Source of the DNA: Promethearchaeota archaeon
Lineage (GTDB): Archaea; Asgardarchaeota; Lokiarchaeia; Sigyniarchaeales; SOKP01
Assembly: GCA_019894975.1 (NCBI GenBank)
Contig: JAGXNO010000002.1
Coordinates: 1 to 64,000, forward strand
Direction: 5' to 3'
DNA length: 64,000 bases
Part shown: positions 1 to 8,857 of the stretch, one piece after another
Layout of the letters: every line of letters begins with the position of its first letter
How positions within the stretch are numbered: the stretch's first letter is position 1
Made by a program: the position numbers and the translations under genes
The notes under the pieces: model-generated
What the model saw: the letters and a program-made list of their open reading frames with translations, nothing else
Databases searched by the model: none
Told to the model about the DNA's origin: nothing

Positions 1-553
<553 letters not shown>

Positions 554-660
554 AATAAATTATGAAGCTTATCACAAAGCAATTTGTGTAAATTTTAACT
601 TAAATTGGGGATCTAATTAAACTTTCTTCAGTTATATTAATTATAATATAACTACATTTT

Positions 661-757
661 TTATACCGCATCTATGATAAAACTCTTCATCTAACGGATG
701 TATACCATAATCCAAGCTTACACCGGTAAAGATGCGTTTTGCTGCAATATTATAAAC
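661..757 (-). promoter_or_regulatory. rRNA promoter and pre-16S leader
   Basis: On the minus strand an archaeal TATA-like element (GTTTATAATATT) sits at about 745-756, some 200 bases upstream of the mature 16S end. Downstream of it, CGCATCT and AGATGCG (730-736 and 667-673) form a 7-bp inverted repeat that could fold the leader. The rest of 553-849 is AT-rich and shows no gene. Promoter identity is inferred from motif and position. Confidence 0.45.
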
Positions 758-849
758 ACACTATACATTTTAAATTTTTTTGTTTTTTTCAGTGTATCCA
801 AGTTTAGATTATTAAATTTTCGTAGTTTAAAAATCTCTTTTAAAATAAA

Positions 850-1887
850 ATGATATCATTTCAAAAACAGAAAATTTTGATTAACATGCAGCTTAATGAA
901 AAAATCGGAATCTATTTAGACCAAATAAAACAAATAAAAGGAGTAGAAAATGCTGTTTTAACTCAAAGAGATGGAAATCCTATTCAATCAACAGGAGTTT
1001 GGTTCTCTAAAGATGAAATTTTTAATGTAAGTTCCGCTACGAGTGCTATTTTTAACGTAGGTATTCATTTACATCCAAAAGATTTGAAATACATATTAAT
1101 AGAAGGTAAAAAGGCTAAAATTTTAATTGCACCATTAAACAGTCCTGTTCATAACTCATTAAATAGAATTTTAGAACTTCAAGGGATTCTAGACGATAAA
1201 CATGAATTTTTCATTGCTATTACAGCTCAACCAAATATCAACCTAGGGGGAATTTTCCTCCAAACGAGTGAATGTTTAAGGAAAATAAAGACCAGTCTAA
1301 TTACATCCGGAGAATCTTTCAAACCACCATTAATTCAATTTAGCAGTCAGAAAATTCAAAATATAATAGAAGGGTTTAACGTTAAAGAAAACGAGCAATT
1401 AAATTTTAATTTGTCACCATTTTCATTAAGTTTCTCAAAATCTATCTCGTTAGAGCTGAAAAAGGTCTTAGGTAATATTTCTCGTACTATCCCTGATTTG
1501 AAGTATGCTTTTGTTACAATTGAAGGAGGGTTTATTGCGTCTAAATTATTAAAGAATTTGGAAATGAGTACAGAAAAATTAGATAAAACCTCTGCTATGA
1601 GTTATTCTTTATTTCAAACAGCTAATCGATGCGCTTGGTTATTGAAAAAAATGCAAGCTGAAAGCATTCTACTCGATTGTCAACAATCTTTTCAATTCAT
1701 CGAAGGATTGGGAAAATCAGTTTTTAGCTCTGTTATTGGTAAAACACGGCAGAAGTTAGGTTTAATAAGGTTGATCCTCCCACAATTCACAAAGAAAATT
1801 AGCAATCTTGTTAAAGAGGCATCAGAAATTCAAGATCCTCAAACTTTTGATATAAAAAGAATGTTAGGAGAATTAGTAATAAAATAA
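850..1887 (+). CDS. Tandem Roadblock/LC7 domain protein
   Basis: This 345-residue protein appears to hold two Roadblock/LC7 domains, at about residues 25-130 and 190-330. Each has the pattern of a beta strand, an S/G-rich turn, then a long helix and a second sheet; compare the GVENAVLTQRDGNPIQSTG segment and the later ISRTIPDLKYAFVTIEGGF segment. Roadblock proteins dimerise and act as scaffolds or GAP-like partners for small GTPases of the Ras/MglA/Rag class. A second Met at residue 13 (MQLNEKIG) is an equally good start, since the first residues look unlike a domain. The unknown 298-residue gene follows after 13 bases, then an MglA-like GTPase, so this is probably a GTPase plus regulator operon. 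Confidence 0.75.
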   Translation: MISFQKQKILINMQLNEKIGIYLDQIKQIKGVENAVLTQRDGNPIQSTGVWFSKDEIFNVSSATSAIFNVGIHLHPKDLKYILIEGKKAKILIAPLNSPVHNSLNRILELQGILDDKHEFFIAITAQPNINLGGIFLQTSECLRKIKTSLITSGESFKPPLIQFSSQKIQNIIEGFNVKENEQLNFNLSPFSLSFSKSISLELKKVLGNISRTIPDLKYAFVTIEGGFIASKLLKNLEMSTEKLDKTSAMSYSLFQTANRCAWLLKKMQAESILLDCQQSFQFIEGLGKSVFSSVIGKTRQKLGLIRLILPQFTKKISNLVKEASEIQDPQTFDIKRMLGELVIK

Positions 1888-1900
1888 TATAGGTGTTACC

Positions 1901-2797
1901 ATGAATTTTTTCAAAATCTTAGATAAGTTCAAAAAGGATTATAGTTCTTTAATTTTGTATTGTTTATTGGATCGGATCCCAATAATCGTTATGGGAGATG
2001 ATTCAGAAAAACTAAACAGCTTTTTGATTGAATTATCTGAACTCGTTCATTTTCGAAGAGATTACGTTTTCTATACTGACTTTATATCTTTAGAAGAGTA
2101 TGATGACTTAATTTCGAATGAAGGTATAGATTATAATTACCAAAGAGCCCATATAAGATGCCCTTGCGAAGTTGCGATTAAGGCTTTAAATACATTTAAA
2201 AATATTGATTCTTGGCTCATTGGTATCGTAATCCCAAAAAATAAAGAGGATTTACTAAAATTAAGGGTTTTTATTAACAAAAAAGCAGAAAAAATTCTAT
2301 ATATTTCTTTCTTCTCTAACAACTTTTCAATAGATTTCGAGCAAATACATTTGAAATCAGTAGATTTAACACTTGAACAGAATATTTTTAAGAAAATTTC
2401 TCAAGATACTGAAAAATCTATAATTAAGATGAAAAGAGTCTTAAATGACAAAATTACATCAAATCAACTTGATAAAGATTTTGTAAATACATTGCTTGAC
2501 TTTGAAATTGAGAAAAGTGAATTGAAGAAAAATATTTTTAAACGAGAGATACAAAATTTTTATTCTGGTTCGAAAAGAGCGTTCTTTATACTATCTAGAT
2601 TGAATTTGCTAAATAATTTAGAAGTTTATACTAAAATTGGTACTAAAACCCTACTCGAAACAATCGATTATGAGGAAGTTCCAATTGATAGAATAATTTC
2701 CTTCATAAAAAAAGAATGGGGTGAAGATTTTTCAGAGTTAATTGAGGATGGGAAAAAATCATTTATGGGTGATAAAATTGTCTCACTCTGGGGTTAG
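1901..2797 (+). CDS. Unknown protein between Roadblock and GTPase genes
   Basis: I do not recognise this 298-residue protein. The first ~150 residues alternate short beta-like hydrophobic runs (IPIIVMGDD, WLIGIVIP, KILYISFF) with helices, which suggests an alpha/beta nucleotide-binding-like fold, but no P-loop GxxxxGK[ST] is present. The second half (from about residue 150) is charged and helical. It lies 13 bases after the tandem Roadblock gene and 8 bases before an MglA-like GTPase, so all three are probably co-transcribed and may act together, perhaps as a GTPase effector or adaptor. That role is inferred from context only. Confidence 0.7.
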   Translation: MNFFKILDKFKKDYSSLILYCLLDRIPIIVMGDDSEKLNSFLIELSELVHFRRDYVFYTDFISLEEYDDLISNEGIDYNYQRAHIRCPCEVAIKALNTFKNIDSWLIGIVIPKNKEDLLKLRVFINKKAEKILYISFFSNNFSIDFEQIHLKSVDLTLEQNIFKKISQDTEKSIIKMKRVLNDKITSNQLDKDFVNTLLDFEIEKSELKKNIFKREIQNFYSGSKRAFFILSRLNLLNNLEVYTKIGTKTLLETIDYEEVPIDRIISFIKKEWGEDFSELIEDGKKSFMGDKIVSLWG

Positions 2798-2805
2798 AAC
2801 TGACC

Positions 2806-3399
2806 ATGATATTTGATTTTGAAAATAAAACATTGCAAGTTAAAATAGTATATTATGGACCTGCTATGTCAGGTAAAACCACGTCTGTAAAATTTTTATT
2901 TTCCTTCTTTAAAAAAGAAAACTCACTGAAATCAATTGATAGTACTGTAGGAAGAACGTTATTCTTTGATTTTGGTGTTTTACAATTTAAAGGAGCTGAA
3001 TGGAACTTAAAATTTTTAGTCTACTCTGCAACGGGTCAAGATTTTTACGCCAGTACCAGACCCTCAACACTAAATGGGGTGGATGGAATAATATTTGTAG
3101 TTGATTCCCAAAGAGAATGTTTGAATCATAATTTACGTTCCTGGAATGAATTGAAAACATTATTTGGCAATGAATTATATAAGATTCCTATTGTAATTTC
3201 ACTAAATAAATACGATCTAGCTCAAACAAACAAACTACATGAAAATGATTTTATTTCACACATTGATTATACGAAATTCAAACAGTTGTCTTTAAAAAAA
3301 ACAGCAGCAATAAAAGGAGATGGAATTTTGGATTCTTTTAGTCAACTAATTAAATTTATATTCCCACAACTGATAATAAATTTAGAAATTAATCATTAA
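2806..3399 (+). CDS. MglA/Arf-like small GTPase
   Basis: This 197-residue Ras-superfamily GTPase has its P-loop at residues 17-24 (GPAMSGKT), the TLFFDF motif typical of the MglA/Gtr-like branch at about 47-52, and NKYDL (G4, NKxD) at about 133-137. The DxxG (G3) position reads SATGQ, keeping Gly-Gln while the Asp is replaced, as is common in MglA-type proteins. No membrane anchor or C-terminal cysteine is visible. It is last in a three-gene set with a tandem Roadblock protein, so it is a likely switch protein with a Roadblock partner, as in bacterial MglA/MglB. Confidence 0.85.
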   Translation: MIFDFENKTLQVKIVYYGPAMSGKTTSVKFLFSFFKKENSLKSIDSTVGRTLFFDFGVLQFKGAEWNLKFLVYSATGQDFYASTRPSTLNGVDGIIFVVDSQRECLNHNLRSWNELKTLFGNELYKIPIVISLNKYDLAQTNKLHENDFISHIDYTKFKQLSLKKTAAIKGDGILDSFSQLIKFIFPQLIINLEINH

Positions 3400-3595
3400 C
3401 TTTTATTTTCAATTTTTTGGTACATATTTTTTGAAATTCTTTTAATATTACCATCCAAAACAAATTGATTTAATAAGTTTCTTACTTTCCTCACTTCTGA
3501 AGCATCTATTTCTAGGACACTCATAAGTTGAAAAATCGAAAATTGTATAGGTAGACTCTCTTTTATTCTATTATATAGACCCGTTCTTTACTCAC
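3396..3595 (-). pseudogene. Decayed winged-helix-like fragment
   Basis: Read on the minus strand, 3587-3396 is open for 63 codons and gives a winged-helix-like peptide (segments such as FQLMSVLEIDASEVRKVRN and LDGNIKRISKNMYQKI). No standard start lies in this frame upstream of the conserved part. A GTG followed by Ser-Lys-Glu codons lies at 3595-3593 in a neighbouring frame, so a frameshift or a truncated gene is possible. The stop overlaps the stop of the GTPase gene. A second open minus-strand stretch at 3651-3749 may be a further remnant. Confidence 0.35.
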
Positions 3596-3797
3596 ATCAA
3601 ATATTTATTAAATTAGTCTAAAGTAATGAAACTATACTTTTATATTTTATTTAATTCGTAAGAGTTTTAATAAGGGAGTTAAGGTTTTTGTAATCCTCAA
3701 AGTAACTATAAGTTATCATTCCTACTTCTCGTAGATCATCCTTGTCTAGTCATTTTCATAGAATATTTACAACCTTATATATCCCTATTTTATGTAA

Positions 3798-3817
3798 TTT
3801 CTTAAACAGTTAAGAAA
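3798..3817. repeat. Inverted repeat 3' of the second GTPase gene
   Basis: TTTCTTAA and TTAAGAAA form 8-bp arms around a 4-base spacer. The site lies about 64 bases past the stop of the minus-strand GTPase gene that ends at 3881. It may be a transcript-end hairpin or a binding site; nothing decides between them. The remainder of 3596-3880 is AT-rich without a convincing gene. Confidence 0.3.
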
Positions 3818-3880
3818 CAATTTGAATATATAATTACTAAATATAATTAAAACAAGCAAATTATTAAGTGTAAGGAATTT

Positions 3881-4567
3881 TTAATTTTCACTGGAATCCT
3901 TAATTCTATCTACGATTGGAGCTTCTCCATCACCATATATCTGATACTCACCTACTCTCCTCGCGCATTCAGAGAAACTACGGATAACATTGCTCCTTTT
4001 TTCATATAATGCGCAGGTTTTATAAATTATTGGATTCCATCTATATAATTCATCTTCAGGTTCATACCATAGCTTTTCATCTTTTAAAACTTGCTTAAAA
4101 TCTTCTTCTCCTATGACTTCTGTAAGATCTTGCTTATTTAACATAACAATCATAGGAATTTCTCTAATTAATTTTCCCCTGGTAATATTTTTCAATTCCT
4201 TCAAAGATTCGATATTATCCTCAAAAAAGTGAGTTTGTGAATCAACGGTAAAGATAACTCCATCTGTCCCCTTAAAGATCTTCTTTCTCAAGGGAGAGAA
4301 TCTTCTTTGGCCCGCTACAGTGTAAACATGATAGAAAACCTTCCCTCTGCTTTTTTGTTTTGTAGACATGAAAATCCCTCTATCAAAATAAAGGGTTGAT
4401 CCACTTGCCATTGAAATCTTCGTTAAATTACCAGTGGGAGCAATATCTTTTTCATTCTCTTTTGTAAACCTATATAAAGTGTCTACAATTGTAGTTTTTC
4501 CTGATCCTGCCATCCCCCAATAAAGAATTTTAATATAAACCTTGTGATCTGCTGTAAATCGAACCAT
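3881..4567 (-). CDS. Ras/MglA-like small GTPase
   Basis: This 228-residue small GTPase has its P-loop at about residues 18-25 (GMAGSGKT), an STLYFDRG segment typical of MglA-type enzymes, AGQRRF at the G3 position with the preceding Asp missing, LNKQDL for G4 and a CAL motif at the G5 position. The C-terminal ~30 residues are a polar tail. It is convergent with the three-gene GTPase region, though not its operon partner, and has no close neighbour on its own strand. This is one of two small GTPases in the first 5 kb, in line with the GTPase expansion known in Asgard archaea. Confidence 0.85.
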   Translation of the reverse strand: MVRFTADHKVYIKILYWGMAGSGKTTIVDTLYRFTKENEKDIAPTGNLTKISMASGSTLYFDRGIFMSTKQKSRGKVFYHVYTVAGQRRFSPLRKKIFKGTDGVIFTVDSQTHFFEDNIESLKELKNITRGKLIREIPMIVMLNKQDLTEVIGEEDFKQVLKDEKLWYEPEDELYRWNPIIYKTCALYEKRSNVIRSFSECARRVGEYQIYGDGEAPIVDRIKDSSEN

Positions 4568-4770
4568 GGAAAATTTAACCCTTAGTAGATTAATTGTTAT
4601 TTCGAATATTTTAAATTAAAATTAGTGACTTATGAAAAATATTTCTAGTTTATTAATAAATTAAATAATTTAGTACTATTATAATTAAGTATTTATAATT
4701 CCTCTTTGGTATTTTAACTTTTTGACAAACTAAATCCTATTTAAGAAATTATAAAGTAGAGTTAAAATAC

Positions 4771-5004
4771 TTAAATCTCAACAAAAGTTTCTCCTAATCT
4801 AATCTTGTAGTTGCACCATAATATCAAATTATTATAGTTTTCTCCTACTTTTCCTTCTCTAATTATCAAATTAATAATATCCGAATACATTATTTCTCTT
4901 TTACCCTTAAAAATTTGGCTTAATTTATTTTTAATTTCTTTGAGAAGGTCAATATTATTTTTGGGGATGTTCCTAATACTCTGATAATTATTATCTATTT
5001 TCAT
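4771..5004 (-). CDS. Small unknown protein
   Basis: This 77-residue protein is not recognised. A good Shine-Dalgarno GGAGG lies 6-7 bases before the ATG, which is the main evidence that it is translated. The sequence is mostly helical and basic, with a middle helix-turn-helix-like stretch (MYSDIINLIIREGKVGENY); a DNA-binding role is possible but unproven. It stands divergent to the TFB-like gene at 5227. Confidence 0.6.
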   Translation of the reverse strand: MKIDNNYQSIRNIPKNNIDLLKEIKNKLSQIFKGKREIMYSDIINLIIREGKVGENYNNLILWCNYKIRLGETFVEI

Positions 5005-5226
5005 ATAATACCTCCGAACGAATATTTAATTTTTATACATATTATCAATATAACTCTAATTTGGATGTTTTAAATCCCTAGTATTTTACTTTTTATTATC
5101 TCTCTCTCATTCCCTAAGGTTAATTCTTTCATCTGACAGTACTAAGATTTCTTTTGAGTTCATTACTATTCTACATTTTTAAAATAAAATAGGTCATATA
5201 TTTGATACTCAAAATCGAATATAGAT

Positions 5227-6252
5227 GTGTTTATAATTAGTCAAGAGAAACTAGAAACAAAAACAATTGAAAGTTGTCCTGAATGTGGTGGGAGTGTTAT
5301 TCTAAATAGTTTTGAAGTTATTTGCAAAGAATGTGGATTAGTTATTAATGGTGTCTTCAAAGCTTCTTCATTTATTTTTAATCAAGCAAATAAAACAAGT
5401 AATTTAAGTAAACAATATGTAGCTTTAGGAGAAAGAACAGATTTCGTGGGAGGATTAGGATCATTTATTGACTATGAAAATTCTAAATATTTAAAAGATA
5501 AAACAGGAAAACCGTTACCTCCAAATGAGCAAAAATTATATAGAAGGTTAAAAAAAAATTATGCTCAATTTTTAAGGATCAAAAATCATGAAACAGAATA
5601 TCGAATTTTTAATATTTTAAACAAGATTTCATTATTTTTGAACTTAAATAAAAACTTAAGAAACAGTGCCGCTTATTATTATAAAAAAATTGTGAAAAAT
5701 GAAGAAAACGTAATTAATAATATTTCTTTAATTGCATTTTGTATTTTTCATGCCGTTAGGAAGGAATATCATAATGCCCCAATCACTATAAATGAAATCG
5801 CAAAGGCATTTCAAAATTTCGGTCATCGCGTAAACCCTAGGTTAATCCTACGAGATGGAATAAGATACAAACATCACTTAAATAACGAATCTCTACCCCA
5901 CAAAAGTGAAGATTATATTATAAGATTAATAAATCAAGTTATTCATCACAAGGATTTGTTGGAAAGGCTTGAAAAAAAAGGAACCGTATGGTCTAAAGAT
6001 GAGTTCCAGAATCGGTTGCTTAATATGTGTCGAAAAATATTGATAGAATTACCTATATTACATCGAGGTGGTAGAAATCCATTCATTTTAACTGGAGCTA
6101 TAATTTATCTTGCGGATAAATTATTAGCGAAAGAAAATAAGCAAAAAGCAATTTTAACGCAAAAAATGATTTCCGAAGCTACGCATATTGCTGAATATTC
6201 AATTAGAGATCATTATGTTAACCTTTTAAAACCTCTTTTTATGAATAATTGA
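5227..6252 (+). CDS. tfb: Transcription factor B paralogue (TFB/TFIIB-like)
   Basis: This 341-residue initiation factor recruits RNA polymerase to TBP-bound promoters. The N-terminal zinc ribbon is visible at residues ~18-40 (CPECGG...CKECGLVI), followed by a linker with the TFB core pattern (KTGKPLPPNEQKLYRRLKK) and two helical cyclin-like repeats to the C-terminus. The start is GTG at 5227; an ATG two bases upstream is out of frame and hits a stop. It is much more diverged than the second TFB at 28919 and is probably a specialised paralogue. It is divergent from the small gene at 4771, with about 220 AT-rich bases between. Confidence 0.85.
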   Translation: MFIISQEKLETKTIESCPECGGSVILNSFEVICKECGLVINGVFKASSFIFNQANKTSNLSKQYVALGERTDFVGGLGSFIDYENSKYLKDKTGKPLPPNEQKLYRRLKKNYAQFLRIKNHETEYRIFNILNKISLFLNLNKNLRNSAAYYYKKIVKNEENVINNISLIAFCIFHAVRKEYHNAPITINEIAKAFQNFGHRVNPRLILRDGIRYKHHLNNESLPHKSEDYIIRLINQVIHHKDLLERLEKKGTVWSKDEFQNRLLNMCRKILIELPILHRGGRNPFILTGAIIYLADKLLAKENKQKAILTQKMISEATHIAEYSIRDHYVNLLKPLFMNN

Positions 6253-6369
6253 ATATTTTTATTTTATTAGGGAAGAATTAAGCAAGGTAATAATTTAGAA
6301 ATTTTCCATTAATGATTATTATTTTTATTTCTGAAATTAAATTACATTAAATTTTTTATGGTAACCTGA

Positions 6370-6379
6370 ATTTATAAAG
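6370..6379 (+). promoter_or_regulatory. TATA-like element of tRNA-Glu
   Basis: A TTTATAAAG element lies about 40 bases upstream of the tRNA-Glu 5' end in an otherwise gene-free stretch, which fits an archaeal promoter with a short 5' leader. Confidence 0.4.
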
Positions 6380-6413
6380 ACTAGAATAATCTTAGATCAA
6401 AGAAATTAATATT

Positions 6414-6529
6414 GCTTCTGTAGTGTAGACCGGTCAATTTAACACCCCTATATTCTAAAAAAGGATTAAGACCAAGCATCTGAGGCTCTCACCTTCGGGA
6501 CCCGGGTTCAAATCCCGGCAGAAGCACCA
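6414..6529 (+). tRNA. tRNA-Glu(CTC) with a D-loop intron
   Basis: The acceptor stem is GCTTCTG (6414-6420) with CAGAAGC (6519-6525), discriminator A6526 and an encoded CCA at 6527-6529. The T-arm is CCGGG-TTCAAAT-CCCGG. The anticodon loop CTCTCAC gives anticodon CTC at 6488-6490. The D-loop is interrupted by about 38 bases (6438-6475). GGTC (6432-6435 region) pairs with GACC near the intron 3' end, flanked by 3-base bulges AAT and AAG, while TTAA pairs with TTAA inside the intron: a relaxed bulge-helix-bulge. Cutting after the second bulge base rebuilds a D-loop of the normal archaeal tRNA-Glu length. Confidence 0.9.
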
Positions 6530-6640
6530 AACTTTATTTCCATATTGATTTTAGAATTAAAAATATATTAATTCTTTGATTAGGATTATTTTTATTAATA
6601 AATCTTATAAACTGGCTTTAAAATCAAATAAAGCTTAATA

Positions 6641-7027
6641 CTAAGATAACTTTTTAAATAAATCAAAAAGATCCGATAATACATCAGAATATTTTTTAAT
6701 AAGTTCTACTTCAGTTTCGTTTTCCAATTTTGCCAGTATTAATTGCATTTTTTTGTCAATAACTAATTTTATTGATTTTATGGTATTTTTTTCTGAGATG
6801 TCGCTCACGGTTTCAGAATGTTTAGGAATATCTTCACTTTTTACATAGTTTTGAATGCTATTATCAGTCATAACTACTACTTTTCTGTTGCAACTAGGAC
6901 ACAATTTTTCTCCTTCTTTACTCCTAAAAATTGGATTATTACAGACAGGGCAAGCAATATTTAGCATTGTGTACCCCATCCTAAGAAGTTCGGCCATTTT
7001 ACTTACATCTTCGTTAATTTTTATCAC
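6641..7027 (-). CDS. UPF0148/SSSCA1-type zinc-ribbon protein
   Basis: This 128-residue protein matches the archaeal UPF0148 family (related to eukaryotic SSSCA1/ZNRD2). The N-terminal helix M-A-E-L-L-R-M-G-Y-T-M-L is followed by a zinc ribbon CPVCNNPIF...CPSCN at residues ~26-47, a polar linker and a C-terminal helical coiled segment. The biochemical role in archaea is not established. It is followed on the same strand after about 50 bases downstream territory by tRNA-Glu on the opposite strand; upstream lies eS17's neighbour gap. Confidence 0.8.
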   Translation of the reverse strand: MIKINEDVSKMAELLRMGYTMLNIACPVCNNPIFRSKEGEKLCPSCNRKVVVMTDNSIQNYVKSEDIPKHSETVSDISEKNTIKSIKLVIDKKMQLILAKLENETEVELIKKYSDVLSDLFDLFKKLS

Positions 7028-7078
7028 TTTTCTTTAATATTTGGAGTAATGTGGTCTTTAAAGATATAAGAGTAATAA

Positions 7079-7273
7079 TTATTCTCTATTTCTTATCTTT
7101 AATATATTTACGATATACCCAGATATCCGATTTCTTAAATGTTTTGAATCTACTTCAAGATATTTGTCCAAAAGCTTTTTATTTTGCTCAAAATCAGTTG
7201 TAAATACATCGGGGTATTTATTTATAAGTTCTTTTGATACATTTTTAATTAAAATTGTTCTTACTTTTCCCAT
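7079..7273 (-). CDS. rps17e: Ribosomal protein eS17
   Basis: This 64-residue small-subunit ribosomal protein has the family hallmarks MGKVRT at the N-terminus, a central DFEQNKKLLDKY helix (family pattern DFxxNK) and SKHLRNRISGYIVN near the C-terminus (family SKKLRNKIAGY). The length is usual for archaeal eS17. It has its own short upstream region and lies 51 bases upstream of the UPF0148 gene on the same strand, so the two may share a transcript. Confidence 0.93.
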   Translation of the reverse strand: MGKVRTILIKNVSKELINKYPDVFTTDFEQNKKLLDKYLEVDSKHLRNRISGYIVNILKIRNRE

Positions 7274-7380
7274 TTTAATATCTAACTTTAAATTTTATTA
7301 GTTTTGGATTAAAATTATTACTGAAATAAATTTTTTTGTAATTATTTTAGTTTTTATAGTTTATTACCGAGATTTAGGAT

Positions 7381-8589
7381 GTGAAGAAGAATTTAATATT
7401 TATAATTTTATTAGTTTTTCTCATTGAGATACCTTGTTATTTAGAATCTGTAAAAGGATATTATTGTGAAGTATATAATTTAGAGACAGATAAAAGTAGT
7501 TATTATACAAATGAAATTATTGAGTTAAATGCCACATGGGAACTAGATTACAATCCGTTTACTGAGAATGGTTACATCCAAATAAATATTTATGATTCTT
7601 TAGATACTCTTATTTGGAATTCCTCAAAGTATTATGAGATTGGTCTTTTTACTAAACAATGGAGTATTAACACTTCCGAATTAAGAACTACGTTTTCAAA
7701 TTACTCTAATAATATTATCATAGAGATATATTTTTATTTTTGGGGCGGTGAACTAGAGCATCCTGATCTTAAAGACTCAGAGGAAATAACTATCATTAAG
7801 CGAATCCCAATGTGCCAATTAATAGGGTTTAAAGATAGATTAAATTATGGTGAAGAACTAGCTTTTACTGCAAGATTTTGTGATAACACAATTGAAAATG
7901 GTTCGTTATTAATTAATCAAATAGTTTCATTTATGATAAGCTTTAATAATTCAATAATTTTTAAAGATAATTTCACTACCAATCAATTAGGAATAATCGA
8001 GATGACACTCGGGTCATTTGTTCATTTAAATGTCGGGTTGAATGCATTGATATTTAAAATTATGCAAAACAACATTTACAATAATACAATTTTTCAATAT
8101 GAAATCCTAGTTGAAAAAAATCCTGTCTTTATCAATGTTATTAATATAGAGGATCTTAAAGTTAAAGAGGAGGATTTAATAATCCAATTATATTGTTACT
8201 ATTTTTTTAACGATTCAATGACACCACTTAATAATCAAAGTATCAAAGTGGAGATTTCATATAATCAAAGTTTAATTTTCTCAAAAAGTTATAATACTAA
8301 TGTTACAGGATTTTTATCAATAACCATATCTCAAACAATATTAAGCTTTACTAGAGAATTTGAAGATATATTACTAATATTAGAATATAATGGCAATTCT
8401 TTTTTGCAAAGTAATACAACATCTTTAATTTTAAGTATAGACGGTTCTAAAGGAAGGAGTTCTCAAAATTTAAATGTATTTTTAATTGTTACATTTTCAA
8501 TATTATCAATAGTAATACCTCTCCCCTTATTATACAGATTTAAGAAAGAAAGAAAGAAAATGTTGACTGAGGTTATCATAAAATATTAA
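7381..8589 (+). CDS. Secreted, membrane-anchored beta-rich protein
   Basis: This 402-residue protein has an N-terminal signal-like segment (KKNLIFIILLVFLIEIPCYL, residues 2-21). A long extracellular region, rich in N-x-S/T sites and alternating beta strands, looks like several Ig-like repeats. A C-terminal membrane helix at about 360-383 is followed by a basic cytoplasmic tail (RFKKERKK). No family is recognised. The start is GTG at 7381. It is probably an archaeal cell-surface protein. It stands alone, upstream of cdc6. Confidence 0.7.
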   Translation: MKKNLIFIILLVFLIEIPCYLESVKGYYCEVYNLETDKSSYYTNEIIELNATWELDYNPFTENGYIQINIYDSLDTLIWNSSKYYEIGLFTKQWSINTSELRTTFSNYSNNIIIEIYFYFWGGELEHPDLKDSEEITIIKRIPMCQLIGFKDRLNYGEELAFTARFCDNTIENGSLLINQIVSFMISFNNSIIFKDNFTTNQLGIIEMTLGSFVHLNVGLNALIFKIMQNNIYNNTIFQYEILVEKNPVFINVINIEDLKVKEEDLIIQLYCYYFFNDSMTPLNNQSIKVEISYNQSLIFSKSYNTNVTGFLSITISQTILSFTREFEDILLILEYNGNSFLQSNTTSLILSIDGSKGRSSQNLNVFLIVTFSILSIVIPLPLLYRFKKERKKMLTEVIIKY

Positions 8590-8857
8590 ACCACTTGTCT
8601 ATTATCCTTAAATAAAGAATTCGCTAAAATTATAATACTTTTAAACGCATCCATTAAATAAATTAATAATTTATCGATTTTAATCCAAAAATTATAAGGA
8701 AGAATAAAATATCATTATAAAAAACACAATATTAAGATGCACGATATCCATTTAACCGATAAAAATTTCAGAATAAAAAAATTAATACTCTGTATTTTAT
8801 TATAAGGGATCTTTTTTTAAATTTATAATAGATTCTAATTGATAAATCGCTGCTACT
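8590..8857. other. AT-rich stretch before cdc6, possible replication origin
   Basis: This 268-base non-coding stretch is made almost only of A and T and lies directly before a Cdc6/Orc1 gene, where many archaeal origins sit. Short repeated cores TTTATCG / ATAAATCG occur, but no clear origin recognition box repeat could be recognised. The origin call is therefore inferred from position and base composition. Confidence 0.3.

Noticed and set aside
6300-6345. C/D-box-like ATGATTA...CTGA upstream of tRNA-Glu
   Set aside because: The C box is imperfect, C' is missing and the terminal stem is weak.
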